This document shows positions 44,107 to 52,883 of a stretch of DNA of 64,000 nucleotides, in pieces. This stretch comes from Variovorax sp. J22G73. Its GTDB lineage: Bacteria > Pseudomonadota > Gammaproteobacteria > Burkholderiales > Burkholderiaceae_C. The notes under the pieces are model-generated. The model saw nothing but the letters and a program-made list of their open reading frames with translations, was not told where the DNA came from and made no database searches. Each line of letters starts with the position of its first letter. Within the stretch, counting starts at the first letter, position 1. The position numbers were made by a program, and so were the translations under genes. The DNA is taken from contig NZ_JASZYK010000016.1 of assembly GCF_030317035.1 (NCBI RefSeq), positions 62,001-126,000 on the forward strand. The letters run 5' to 3'.

Positions 44107-45186
44107 CTACTTGCCCAGGGCGGCCTGCGCCCAGAGCTTGTCGACCTCGGCCTTGCGCTGCGACGCCTTCACCACGTCGAGCGGGCGAATCTGCGGCGCC
44201 GCCGGCATCTTGGCCGCGATGTCGGCGCTCAGCGGCGTGCCCGGCACGGCCGGCCGCACGAAGCCCTGCGCGAACAGCGCCTGGCCGGCCTCGCTCATCA
44301 CGAAGTTCAGCCACAGCTTGCCGGCATTGGGGTTCGGCCCGTTCTTCACCAGGCTGATGGCGTAGGGCGCGGCCACGCTGGCTTCCTTGGGAATCACCAC
44401 CTCCACCGCGTCGCCCATGCCGTCGACGTGCTTGGCCTTCAGGCCGTCGTTCTCGTAGCTGATCCACACCGGGATCTCGCCCTTCAGGAACTTGGCGTAG
44501 GGCGTGGTGCCCTCCACGCGCAGCACGTTGCCGGCCGAGTGCAGCTTGCCCAGGTAGTCGGTGCCGGGCTGCACGTTGTCCACGCTGCCGCCGTTGGCGT
44601 AGGCCGCGGCGAAGGTCAGCACCTGGCCGATGCCGGTGGAGCGCGGGTCGAGGTACACCACCGTGCTCTTGAACTCGGGCTTGAGCAGGTCGGCCCAGCC
44701 GGTGGGCACGTTCTTCACCAGCTTCCTGTTCACCAGGAAGGCGATGTTCAGCGTGTGGATGGTGAACCATCGGCCCTCGGCCTCGCGGAACACCGCCGGC
44801 AGCTTGTCGAAGTTGGTGGGCTGGAAGGGCGCGACCACGTCCTTCTTCGCGGCATCGACGCCCGAGGCCGCGAAGTAGTAGGCGGTGTCGGCCTGCGGGC
44901 GGCGTTTGGTCTTCTCGAGCGCGACCACGGTGGCGGCGGAGCCGATGTCGTTGTAGGTCAGCTCGATCTCGGGGTAGCGCTTCTTGAAGGCGGCGAACAG
45001 CGACTTCCAGTTGGCCCATTCGGGGCCGGTGTCGAAGGAGACGCACAGGCCTTCCTTCTGCGCTTCTGCATACAGCGCCTTCTCGCCCGCGTAGAGCTCG
45101 GGGCCGTCGAAGGCGAAGGCGGTGTGGGCCGAGATGGCGGCCAGCGACAGTGCGCCGGCGGCCTGGATCAGATGTCTGCGTTGCAT
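44107..45186 (-). CDS. Periplasmic substrate-binding protein of Fe3+/phosphonate/polyamine ABC importer
   Basis: A 359-residue exported protein; ATG at 45186 follows AAGGAG. The signal peptide ends near HTAFA-FDG. Features: AAFKKRYPEIELTYNDIGSA at the start of the first lobe, FNYTL-like hinge elements (NIAFLVNRKLVKNVPTGWAD, YLDPRSTGIGQVLTFAAAYA) and a VTLPKEAS-like tail. The class is the FbpA/PhnS/PotD superfamily. Substrate candidates are ferric iron, 2-aminoethylphosphonate or a polyamine. It belongs to a complete importer (permease, ATPase, this protein, permease). Confidence 0.88.
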   Translation of the reverse strand: MQRRHLIQAAGALSLAAISAHTAFAFDGPELYAGEKALYAEAQKEGLCVSFDTGPEWANWKSLFAAFKKRYPEIELTYNDIGSAATVVALEKTKRRPQADTAYYFAASGVDAAKKDVVAPFQPTNFDKLPAVFREAEGRWFTIHTLNIAFLVNRKLVKNVPTGWADLLKPEFKSTVVYLDPRSTGIGQVLTFAAAYANGGSVDNVQPGTDYLGKLHSAGNVLRVEGTTPYAKFLKGEIPVWISYENDGLKAKHVDGMGDAVEVVIPKEASVAAPYAISLVKNGPNPNAGKLWLNFVMSEAGQALFAQGFVRPAVPGTPLSADIAAKMPAAPQIRPLDVVKASQRKAEVDKLWAQAALGK

Positions 45187-45203
45187 GGTGGCTCCTTGGA
45201 GGA

Positions 45204-45259
45204 AGAGAGTCGAAAAGGGTCGAGAGAGAGTCGAAAGGGAGTCGAAAGAGAGCGAGAGA
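45204..45259. repeat. GAGTCGAAA-type imperfect direct repeats
   Basis: Four to five imperfect copies of a GAGTCGAAAG unit (GAAGAGAGTCGAAAAGGG, GAGAGAGTCGAAAGG, GAGTCGAAAGAGAG) in the 74-base gap between the ATPase and binding-protein genes. They are purine-rich and could pair with nothing nearby; they probably arose by slippage. Confidence 0.6.
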
Positions 45260-46288
45260 TCAGTTGTCGAGCAGCCGAAGGTGTTCGGGCGCGATCGCAA
45301 TGGCCTGCGCGGCCGGCCGTGCCGACTCGGCGAGAAAGGGCCTGGCGGCGCCGGGCACCTCGAAGTCGTAGCGCGTGAGCGCGCCCAGGTAGCGCTGCGC
45401 GCCGGTGCGCCCCGCCAGCAGGTTCACGCTGCCGGGCGCCGGGTCGGGCTGTATGTGTTCGGGGCGCACCAGCACGTGCACCGCCGCGCCGAAGGCGCGC
45501 GTGCCCGTGGGCGCGGCCAGTTCGGCAAAGCCCAGGTCGATGCGGTCGGCGCCGCTCACCTTCGCGCCCAGGATGGTCGAGAGCCCGACGAACTCCGCCA
45601 CCGCACGGCTCGCGGGGTGTTCGTAGATGTCGCGCGGCGTCGCGATCTGCAGCAGCCGGCCGTCCTTCAGCATGGCCACGCGGTCGGCCATGACCAGCGC
45701 TTCTTCCTGGTCGTGCGTGACCAGCAGCGTGGTGGCGTTGAAGCGCTGCTGAATGGCGCGGATCTGGTCGCGCAGGTGGCCGCGCACGCTGGCGTCGAGC
45801 GCCGAGAGCGGCTCGTCGAGCAGCAGCGCGCGCGGGTCGATGGCCAGCGCGCGTGCCAGCGCCACGCGCTGCTGCTGCCCGCCCGAGAGCTGCGCGACGG
45901 CGCGCTGCGCGAAGTCGCCCAGGCCCACGATGTCGAGCAGCTCCTGCGCGCGCTGGCGCCGCTCGGCCGTGCCCACCTTGCGCAGCTTGAGCCCGTAGGC
46001 CACGTTGTCGAGCACGCTCAGGTGCGGAAAGAGCGCGTAGCTCTGGAACACCATGCCGATGTGGCGCTGGTGCACCGGCGTGCGCGACATGTCGTCGCCG
46101 CCGAGCGCAATGCGCCCGGCGTGGCCCGTTTCCAGGCCGGCCACCAGCTTCAGCAGGGTCGACTTGCCCGAGCCGCTGGGCCCGATCACCGCGACCAGCT
46201 CGCCCGTGCGCACGTCGAGCGACACGTCGTGCAGGCCGTGCGTGCTGCCGGGGTAGTTGTAGCTGACGTTGTCGAGAAGAAGGCTCAT
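45260..46288 (-). CDS. ABC transporter ATP-binding protein (PotA/FbpC/PhnT-like)
   Basis: A 342-residue ATPase. Walker A is GPSGSGKST (36-44), the signature LSGGQQQRVALARALA, Walker B RALLLDEPLSALDASVR, and the switch His in TLLVTHDQEEALVMADR. A C-terminal TOBE-type regulatory domain follows (VAEFVGLSTILGAKVSGADR, AVHVLVRPEHIQPDP). It powers the importer with two permeases and a periplasmic binding protein. Confidence 0.94.
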   Translation of the reverse strand: MSLLLDNVSYNYPGSTHGLHDVSLDVRTGELVAVIGPSGSGKSTLLKLVAGLETGHAGRIALGGDDMSRTPVHQRHIGMVFQSYALFPHLSVLDNVAYGLKLRKVGTAERRQRAQELLDIVGLGDFAQRAVAQLSGGQQQRVALARALAIDPRALLLDEPLSALDASVRGHLRDQIRAIQQRFNATTLLVTHDQEEALVMADRVAMLKDGRLLQIATPRDIYEHPASRAVAEFVGLSTILGAKVSGADRIDLGFAELAAPTGTRAFGAAVHVLVRPEHIQPDPAPGSVNLLAGRTGAQRYLGALTRYDFEVPGAARPFLAESARPAAQAIAIAPEHLRLLDN

Positions 46289-46294
46289 GGCAGG

Positions 46295-47080
46295 TTACGC
46301 GCGTTGCTTCACCAGGGAGGAAGAAAGAAGCGCCGACGCGCTCGCCAGCACCAGGAGGATGACCGTGGCCGCGCAGGCGAAGCCCGTCGCGCCGTAGAAG
46401 GCCTGCAGCAGCACCACCGGGTAGGTGCGGTTCTGGAAGCTCGTGAGCAGGTTCGACACGCCGAACTCCCCCACCGAAATGGCCGCCACCATCACCAGCC
46501 CGCTCACCAGGCTCTGGCGCAGGCTGGGCAGCACGATGCCGCTGAACTGCTGCCAGCCCGAGGCGCCCAGCGTGGCGGCCGCCTGCTCGAGCCGGCCCAG
46601 GTCGAGGTGGCGCAGGTCGGTCAGCAGCGTGTTGGTGAGGTAGGGCAGCGTGAGGATGGCGTGCGCGGCGATCAGCAGCGGCATCGAGCCCAGCCAGGGC
46701 GCCAGGTCGGTGTTGAAGACGATCATGTAGCCGAAGGCCATGGTGATGGGAGGCACCGCCACCGGCGTGGCGCTCACGATGCGCGCCGCCAGGCTGCCGC
46801 CGCGGCGCGCCCCGTGGTACAGCGCATAGGCCAGCGGCAGCGCCAGCACCGTGTTGATGGCGCAGGCCGCCAGCGCCACCACCAGGCTGTTGACGAAGGC
46901 CTTGCGAAACGAGGTGTCGAGCCACAGGTCGACGTACCACTGCCCCGTGACGCCCGTGGGCAGCAGCGTGTTGGTCCAGTTGCCGCCCAGGCTGCCGATC
47001 ATCAGCAGCACGATGGGCAGCAGCAGGTACAGGCCGTAGATGAGCGAGATGCCGCGAACCAAGGTTGTCTCCAGTGTCAT
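46295..47080 (-). CDS. ABC transporter permease (PhnU/PotB-like)
   Basis: A 261-residue inner-membrane protein, first gene of the importer operon. Membrane helices include LIYGLYLLLPIVLLMIGSLG, NSLVVALAACAINTVLALPL, and ATVILLVLASASALLSSSLV; the EAA loop is LEQAAATLGASGWQQFSGIVLP. Six bases separate it from the ATPase gene. Confidence 0.92.
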   Translation of the reverse strand: MTLETTLVRGISLIYGLYLLLPIVLLMIGSLGGNWTNTLLPTGVTGQWYVDLWLDTSFRKAFVNSLVVALAACAINTVLALPLAYALYHGARRGGSLAARIVSATPVAVPPITMAFGYMIVFNTDLAPWLGSMPLLIAAHAILTLPYLTNTLLTDLRHLDLGRLEQAAATLGASGWQQFSGIVLPSLRQSLVSGLVMVAAISVGEFGVSNLLTSFQNRTYPVVLLQAFYGATGFACAATVILLVLASASALLSSSLVKQRA

Positions 47081-47288
47081 CGGCGCCCGGCATACTTTCC
47101 GGATGCGCTACTGTCTGCGCAGGTCTTGCCGCAGCGATGCCCCGAATTCTAGGAAGCGCATGCGCACTCATGGGTGAAAGTTGGATGATGACACTTGAGC
47201 AGTTGGAAAGCGTTTTTCACGCAGCTTTCACACATGCGGGCCAGGGCCCAGGCCGCAGCGCAGGCTTGGGCGCGCGCGGGGCGGCGCG

Positions 47289-48221
47289 ATGAAGCGCGAC
47301 TGCCCCACCATCCAGGAGCTGCTGGCCTTCGACGCCGTGGCGCGGCACCAGAGCATCACGCTGGCGGCCGGCGCGCTGTGCATCACGGTGAGCGCGGTCA
47401 GCAAGCAGATCGCCGGGCTCGAGGCCTTCCTGGGCCGCGAGCTGCTGCAGAAGAACGGCCGCGGCGTGCAGCTCACGCCGCAGGGGCGCGTGTACTGGCA
47501 GAAGATTTCGGGCGGCCTGCGCGCCATCGAGACCGCGACCTTCGAGGCCCGCTCGGGCGATGCCGGCGCCGGCCTGCTCACGCTGGCGAGCGTGCCCACC
47601 TTTCTCACCAAGTGGCTCATTCCGCGGCTGCCCGCCTTCAGCCAGAAGAGCCGCCACGTGATGCTGAGCTTCAGCCGCCACCTGGAGCCCAGCGACGGCA
47701 TTCCCGCGGGCGTGGACGCGGCCATCCGCTACGGGCCCGACGGCTGGCCGGGCGTGGTGTCGGAGTACATCGCGGGGCGCGAGTTCGTGCTGATCGTGGC
47801 GCGCTCGCTGGTCGAGGGGCGCCACCGCATCGCGCAGCCCGCCGACATCCTGGGCCACACGCTGCTGCACCACGAGGGCGCGCCCACCGCCTGGCGCCAG
47901 TGGGCCGCGCAGCACGGCGTGCCCGAGGTTCAGACCGTGGCCGGCCCGCGCTTCGCGCAGTACTCGGCGCTGATCCAGGCCGCGCTCAACGGGCTGGGCA
48001 TCGGCCTGGTGCCCCGGCTGCTGGTGCAGGAAGAAATGGCCGAGGGCTCGCTCCTGAGCCCCTGCGGCACGCCGGTGAGCGTCAACCAGGGTCACTACCT
48101 GTGCTACCGGCCCGACCGCCTCGACCTGCCGGCCTTCGCGGCGTTTCGCGAATGGCTGCTCGACGAAGGCGTGGCCTCGCGCGGCGCGGAGGCGGGGGCG
48201 GGGGCCGAGGCCGAGGCATGA
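47289..48221 (+). CDS. LysR-family regulator (GcvA-like)
   Basis: A 310-residue regulator. The HTH is IQELLAFDAVARHQSITLAA, then ALCITVSAVSKQIAGLEAFL and LLQKNGRGVQLTPQG. The effector domain is of the GcvA type (LLTLASVPTFLTKWLIPRLP, AAIRYGPDGWPGVVSEYIAG, FAQYSALIQAALNGLGIGLV). It is divergent from the ABC importer operon, 208 bases away, and probably regulates it. The C-terminus ends in a Glu/Ala repeat (GAEAGAGAEAEA). Confidence 0.93.
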   Translation: MKRDCPTIQELLAFDAVARHQSITLAAGALCITVSAVSKQIAGLEAFLGRELLQKNGRGVQLTPQGRVYWQKISGGLRAIETATFEARSGDAGAGLLTLASVPTFLTKWLIPRLPAFSQKSRHVMLSFSRHLEPSDGIPAGVDAAIRYGPDGWPGVVSEYIAGREFVLIVARSLVEGRHRIAQPADILGHTLLHHEGAPTAWRQWAAQHGVPEVQTVAGPRFAQYSALIQAALNGLGIGLVPRLLVQEEMAEGSLLSPCGTPVSVNQGHYLCYRPDRLDLPAFAAFREWLLDEGVASRGAEAGAGAEAEA

Positions 48222-48253
48222 TTTCCACAGTCGAACAACCAGGGATCGAAGCG

Positions 48254-49189
48254 ATGAAAGTTGCAGTGATGGGCGCCGGCGCGGTCGGCTGCTACTACGG
48301 CGCCATGCTGGCGCGCGCGGGCCACGAGGTGGTGCTGGTCGGACGGCCTTCGCACGTGGCCGCCGTCGAGGCGCGCGGCCTGCGGCTGGAAACCAGCGCC
48401 TTCGACGAGCACGTGCCGCTGGCCGCCAGCACCGAGGCGAGCGCGGTGCAGGGCGCCGACCTGGTGCTGTTCTGCGTGAAGTCGACCGACACCGAGGCCG
48501 CCGCCGCGCAGATCGCGCCGCACCTGGCGCCCGATGCGCTGGTGCTCACGCTGCAGAACGGGGTGGACAACGACGCGCGCGTGCGCTCCGTGCTCGCGTC
48601 GAACGACGTGGCCGCCGCGGTCGTCTACGTGGCGACCGAGATGGCCGGCCCCGGCCATGTGAAGCACCACGGGCGCGGCGAGCTGGTGATCGCGCCTTCG
48701 CGCCGCAGCGAAGAGATGGCGCGCCACCTGGAAGCCGCGGGCGTGCCCACGCACATTTCCGCCAACGTGCGCGGCGCGCTGTGGGCCAAGCTGATCCTCA
48801 ACTGCGCGTACAACGCGCTCTCGGCCATCACGCAGCTGCCCTACGGCGTGCTGGTGCAGGGCACGGGCGTGACGGATGTGCTGCGCGACGTGGTGGCCGA
48901 ATGCCTGGCCGTGGCCAAGGCCGAAGGCGTCGATGTGGTCGGCGACACCGAAGCCGCCGTGCGCGGCATCGCGCAGACCATGCCCACGCAGTACTCGTCG
49001 ACCGCGCAAGACCTGGCGCGCGGCAAGCTCAGCGAAATCGACCACCTCAACGGGCTGGTCGTGCGGCGCGGCGAGGCGCTGGGCGTGCCCACGCCCGCGA
49101 ACCGCGTGCTGTTCGTGCTGGTGAAGCTGCTCGAGAACAAGCAGCAGGCAACGAAGGTCGAGAAGGTAGCGAAGGTAGCGAAGGTTTAG
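48254..49189 (+). CDS. Ketopantoate reductase family oxidoreductase
   Basis: A 311-residue NADPH-dependent enzyme of the PanE/ApbA family; ATG at 48254 gives MKVAVMGAGAVGCYYGAMLA with the Rossmann GAGAVG at 7-12. The catalytic Lys is about residue 179 (GALWAKLILNCAYNALSAIT). Also conserved are TLQNGVDNDARVRSVL and MPTQYSSTAQDLARGKLSEI. It may be the pantothenate enzyme or one of the many paralogs that reduce other 2-oxo acids; the catalytic residues do not discriminate. The last residues (KVEKVAKVAKV) come from a 9-base tandem repeat. Its end overlaps the convergent gor gene by four bases. Confidence 0.85.
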   Translation: MKVAVMGAGAVGCYYGAMLARAGHEVVLVGRPSHVAAVEARGLRLETSAFDEHVPLAASTEASAVQGADLVLFCVKSTDTEAAAAQIAPHLAPDALVLTLQNGVDNDARVRSVLASNDVAAAVVYVATEMAGPGHVKHHGRGELVIAPSRRSEEMARHLEAAGVPTHISANVRGALWAKLILNCAYNALSAITQLPYGVLVQGTGVTDVLRDVVAECLAVAKAEGVDVVGDTEAAVRGIAQTMPTQYSSTAQDLARGKLSEIDHLNGLVVRRGEALGVPTPANRVLFVLVKLLENKQQATKVEKVAKVAKV

Positions 49190-50553
49190 CCCGGCATCGG
49201 TTCGCGCATCGTCACGAACTCTTCGGCGGCGGTCGGGTGGATGCCGATGGTGCTGTCGAACAGCGCCTTGGTCGCGCCCGCGCGCATCGCCACCGCAAAG
49301 CCCTGCACCACCTCGCCCGCGTCCGCGCCCACCATGTGCAGGCCGACCACGCGGTCGCTCTTCTTGTCTACCACCAGCTTCATGAAGGTGCGCTCGGTGC
49401 TGCCCGACAGCGTGTGGCGCAGCGACTTGAACTCGCTGGAGAACACGGTGATCTCGCCGAACTTCGCGCGCGCGTCGATCTCGCTGTAACCGCAGGTGCC
49501 GATGTTCGGGTGCGTGAACACGGCGGTGGGAATGAACTCGTAGTCCATGCGGCGCTTGCCCTTGCCGAACAGCGCGTCGACCACCACCATCGCCTCGGCC
49601 AGCGCCACCGGCGTGAGCTGCACGCGCGTGGACACGTCGCCCACCGCGTAGATCGACGGCACCGAGGTGCGGTAGTGCGCATCGACTGCGATGGCGCCCT
49701 TGTCGTCCAGCTTCACGCCCGCGGCCTCCAGGCCCAGGCCCTGCGTGTTGGGCACGCGGCCGGTGGCGAAGAGCACCGTGTCGGCCTCCACCTGCTGGCC
49801 GCGCGCCAGCGTGACGGTGAGCGCGTGCTTGCCGTGCGGGTTGCGCGCGACCGACGCGGCCTCGCTGTTGAGCCGGATGTCGACGCCGGCCTTGCCCATC
49901 TCGCCCGCGACGAACTGCCGCACGTCGTCGTCGAAACCGGTGAGCAGGTGCGCGCGGCGGTGCAGCTGCGTCACCTGCGAGCCCAGGCCGTTGAAGATCG
50001 ATGCGAACTCGCACGCGATGTAGCCGCCGCCCACCACCAGCAGGCGCCGGGGGAAGGGGTCGAGGTCGAACATGGCGTCAGAGGTCACGATGTGCTCGCG
50101 CCCCGGAATGTCGGGCACGTAGGGCGTGCCGCCGGTGGCCACCAGCAGGTGCTCGGCGGTGTGGCGCTTGCCGTCGACTTCCACCGTGTGGGCATCGACC
50201 AGTTGCGCCCAGCCCGTGACCAGCACGACGCCCGAGTTCTTCAGCAGCGAGGCGTAGATGCCGTTGAGCCGCGTGATCTCCCTGGCGCGCTGCGACTTGA
50301 GGTGGGCCCAGTCGAAGTGCGGCTCCTTGTGCAGCTTCCAGCCGAAGCCCGCGGCCTCCTCGAACGATTCGGCGTAGCCGGCCGCGTAGCTGTAGAGCTT
50401 CTTCGGGATGCAGCCCACGTTGACGCAGGTGCCGCCCAGGTCGGCGGCCTCGGCCAGGCCGACGCGCGCGCCGGTTTGCGCCGCCATGCGCGCGGCGCGA
50501 ACGCCCCCGCTGCCGCCGCCGATGACGAAGAGATCGAAGTCGAATGTGCGCAT
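49186..50553 (-). CDS. gor: Glutathione-disulfide reductase
   Basis: A 455-residue FAD/NADPH flavoenzyme that keeps glutathione reduced. FAD-binding FVIGGGSGGVRAARMAAQTG is followed by the redox-active GTCVNVGCIPKK (Cys43, Cys48). The NADPH domain has RRLLVVGGGYIACEFASIFN. The C-terminal dimer interface with catalytic His-Glu is STIGIHPTAAEEFVTM. Length and order match E. coli Gor (450 residues). It is the reductive partner expected for the GST at 36324. Confidence 0.95.
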   Translation of the reverse strand: MRTFDFDLFVIGGGSGGVRAARMAAQTGARVGLAEAADLGGTCVNVGCIPKKLYSYAAGYAESFEEAAGFGWKLHKEPHFDWAHLKSQRAREITRLNGIYASLLKNSGVVLVTGWAQLVDAHTVEVDGKRHTAEHLLVATGGTPYVPDIPGREHIVTSDAMFDLDPFPRRLLVVGGGYIACEFASIFNGLGSQVTQLHRRAHLLTGFDDDVRQFVAGEMGKAGVDIRLNSEAASVARNPHGKHALTVTLARGQQVEADTVLFATGRVPNTQGLGLEAAGVKLDDKGAIAVDAHYRTSVPSIYAVGDVSTRVQLTPVALAEAMVVVDALFGKGKRRMDYEFIPTAVFTHPNIGTCGYSEIDARAKFGEITVFSSEFKSLRHTLSGSTERTFMKLVVDKKSDRVVGLHMVGADAGEVVQGFAVAMRAGATKALFDSTIGIHPTAAEEFVTMREPMPG

Positions 50554-50629
50554 GAAAGGCTCCTTGGCCGCCGACTGTAGCGGCGGGCCGAAGGCAGCGC
50601 TTCAGTCGGGGCTTGCCGCCGGCGCGCGT

Positions 50630-52738
50630 TCAGCGCGAATCGGGCGAGGTCAGCAGCCGGCGCCGTTCGTCGGCGGCGCTTTGGCCTTGCGGCTGGGGTC
50701 CCGGCGGCTGCGGCTGGATGCCGCGCTGCTGCTGGAGCGCGCGCAGCTGGGCCTCTTGCGCCTGGCGCATCGCGTTCTGCTGGGCCTGCTGCTGCGCCTG
50801 CACCTGTTGTTGCATCTGCTGCTGCATCTGCGCGGCGCGCAACTGCTGTTGCTGCGCCAGCGCCTGTTGCTGCTGTTGCGCGAGCGCCTGCTGCTGGGCC
50901 GCGCGTTGCTGCTGCAGCTGCATCTGTTGCATCTGCTGTTGCTGGAGCAGTTGTTGCTGCTGCTGGGCTTGCGCCTGCGCGGCGCGCTGTTGCATGTCCT
51001 GCTGCATTTGTTGCTGCATTTGCTGCTGTTGGCGCTGGGCCTGTTGCTGCTGGAGCTGCAACTGCTGCTGTTGTTGCTGCTGCTGTTGCCAGCGGTCCGG
51101 CTCGCCGCGCTGGCGCCAGTCCTGGCGCTGCTGTTGTTGCTGCCAGTCTTGCTGCTGACGCGCGTCCTGCTGCTGGCGCCAGCCCTGCTGGCGTTGCCAT
51201 TCCATCTGTTGCTGCTGCTGTTGCTGGGCCGCCTGGGCGGCTTGCGCGGCGCGCTGCTGCTGCGCCCACTGCTGCTGTTGGCCCTGCTGGAACTGCTGGG
51301 CCTGTTGCGCTTGCTGCGCTTGCTGCGCTTGCTGCGCCTGCTGCGCCTGCTGTGCGTGCTGGAACTGGATCTGCTGCTGCCGCGCGATCAGCGCCGCGGG
51401 CGGCACCACCGCGGCGGGCCGGCCGAAGCCGCCGCCGAAGCCGTTGGTCGAGATGCCGGGCACGGCCACCACCGGTCCGCGCGCGAAGCGGTCGTCGGGC
51501 AGCCGCACCAGGTCGCGCCGCCCGAAGGCGCCGCGGCCGAAGCGCTCGGCGGGCAGCACGCTCATGGCGCCGGGCAGCTGCTGGTTGGCATAGAAGTCGT
51601 TGCGCTGCACGCCCTGGCGGCCTTGCAGCGCGGCGCGGTTCACCTGCGCCACGTAGCGCTCGCTCGCGCGGTAGCCGGGGCGCCACTGCTCGCCGGGGGC
51701 CAGCGGGAACCAGCCGACGCCGTTGCGGCCGTTGCCGATCTGCACGCCCGCATTGCCGCTGCCGCCACCGCCTACGAAGCCCACCAGCGCCGGCGAATAC
51801 ACCGGCCGCTCGTTGGTGCGTCCCGGCACCCAGCCCCAGCGCGGACCCACGCGGGCCCAGCGGCCGTAGTGCGAGGGCGCGAAGCCCCACGGCGCGGCGT
51901 CGACCCAGGTCAGGCCCCAGGGCGCGACGTTCACCCACTGGCCGTCGCGGTAGGGCGCCCAGTCGGCATCGACGTTGCGCGGGAACCAGACGTCGCCGTA
52001 GCTGGCGTCGTTCTGCCAGTCGCCGTAGGCGTCGAGCTGCTGGTAGCCGACCACCTCGCGCGACACGTAGCGCGCGGACACCGACTGGTCTTCCAGCCGG
52101 TTGCGCTCGGCCACCCAGTTGTCGAAGGCGCCGCTGCGCGAGGGCGCGCCGGCCACCGTTTCCAGGTTGCGGCCCGACACCGTGAGCTGCTGGCGCGCGC
52201 CCAGCGACTGCTGCTCGCCGTTCTCGCCGTACAGCGTCACGCGGCCCGAGGCCACTGCCACCCAGGTGGTGCCGGCGGCGGGGTCGGAGGCGATGCGGTA
52301 CTCGCCCGGCGCGTCGATCACCACGGCGAGGTTGCCGGTGTCGACCTCCACGCGCTGGCCGGCCAGGTCGTCGCGCACGCGCAGCTGCAGGTTGCCCTGG
52401 TTGGAGGTGATGCGCGCGGTGTCGTCGTCGATCTCGGTGAACTCCACGTGCGTCTGGCCGTCCAGCCGCAGGGCGGCCGAGCCGATGTACAGCTCGGCAC
52501 GCGCGTTGCGGTCGGTCCAGAGCCGGTCGCCGGTGGTGATGGGGCGGTTGGGCTGGGCGTCGTACCAGCTGTCGTCGCCGGCCGGCGCGAAGCTCACGGT
52601 GCCCTGCTGCAGGTTCAGGCGCGCGATGCGGCCCGGCGGGTCTTGCTGGGCGCTGGCGGCCAGGCCCACGCACAGCAGCGCCAGGCCGATCAGCCATCGG
52701 CGGGGGGTGGAGAGCACGGAAAGGTCGGTCGGGTTCAT
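50630..52738 (-). CDS. Exported FecR/DUF6600 protein with giant glutamine-rich tail
   Basis: A 702-residue exported protein. A signal peptide (MNPTDLSVLSTPRRWLIGLA to ASA) precedes a FecR-type domain (about 40-190: GTVSFAPAGDDSWYDAQPNR, TTGDRLWTDRNARAELYIGS). The DUF6600 repeats of Trp/Gly-rich sequence follow (YGDWQNDASYGDVWFPRNVD, PYRDGQWVNVAPWGLTWVDA, HYGRWARVGPRWGWVPGRT). Residues of about 450-680 are almost all Gln with scattered Ala, Arg, Met and Trp, a disordered polyQ tail of over 220 residues that is unusual for bacteria. It is divergent from the ATP-grasp gene across a 145-base gap. The function is unknown; an envelope-anchored adhesive or scaffold role is possible. Confidence 0.75.
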   Translation of the reverse strand: MNPTDLSVLSTPRRWLIGLALLCVGLAASAQQDPPGRIARLNLQQGTVSFAPAGDDSWYDAQPNRPITTGDRLWTDRNARAELYIGSAALRLDGQTHVEFTEIDDDTARITSNQGNLQLRVRDDLAGQRVEVDTGNLAVVIDAPGEYRIASDPAAGTTWVAVASGRVTLYGENGEQQSLGARQQLTVSGRNLETVAGAPSRSGAFDNWVAERNRLEDQSVSARYVSREVVGYQQLDAYGDWQNDASYGDVWFPRNVDADWAPYRDGQWVNVAPWGLTWVDAAPWGFAPSHYGRWARVGPRWGWVPGRTNERPVYSPALVGFVGGGGSGNAGVQIGNGRNGVGWFPLAPGEQWRPGYRASERYVAQVNRAALQGRQGVQRNDFYANQQLPGAMSVLPAERFGRGAFGRRDLVRLPDDRFARGPVVAVPGISTNGFGGGFGRPAAVVPPAALIARQQQIQFQHAQQAQQAQQAQQAQQAQQAQQFQQGQQQQWAQQQRAAQAAQAAQQQQQQQMEWQRQQGWRQQQDARQQQDWQQQQQRQDWRQRGEPDRWQQQQQQQQQLQLQQQQAQRQQQQMQQQMQQDMQQRAAQAQAQQQQQLLQQQQMQQMQLQQQRAAQQQALAQQQQQALAQQQQLRAAQMQQQMQQQVQAQQQAQQNAMRQAQEAQLRALQQQRGIQPQPPGPQPQGQSAADERRRLLTSPDSR
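50700..51390 (-). repeat. CAG/CAA-rich glutamine repeat tract
   Basis: About 690 bases dominated by CAG/CAA codons read on the minus strand (CTG/TTG on the plus strand), mixed with GCG, ATG and CGC codons. It makes the polyQ tail of the DUF6600 gene. Copy number is probably unstable between strains. The plus-strand antisense reading of this tract is an artefact. Confidence 0.9.
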
Positions 52739-52883
52739 GGGTGTGGTTTCTCTGATCCGCTGGGCGAACGCTTCGGGTTGGCTTGATTTGTAACGCGCGA
52801 GAATCCGCTTCCGCTGTCAGCGCCTGCCCAGGGATTGGTGAAGCGCGCGTGCATTCGGCAACCGACTGTAAGGAGGGACTCCA

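Noticed and set aside
47065..47292. Small plus-strand open frame before the LysR gene
   Set aside because: The segment MTLEQLESVFHAAFTHAG looks helical, but no family is evident and it overlaps the likely regulatory region; not strong enough to call.
50613..51158. Long plus-strand open frame rich in Cys and Leu
   Set aside because: It is the antisense shadow of the CAG/CAA polyQ tract; CTG and TTG triplets give Cys or Leu runs in other frames. No ribosome binding site or family match.
50700..51390. CRISPR-like or tandem-repeat array
   Set aside because: The repeats are coding glutamine codons without spacer-repeat periodicity and with no cas genes nearby.
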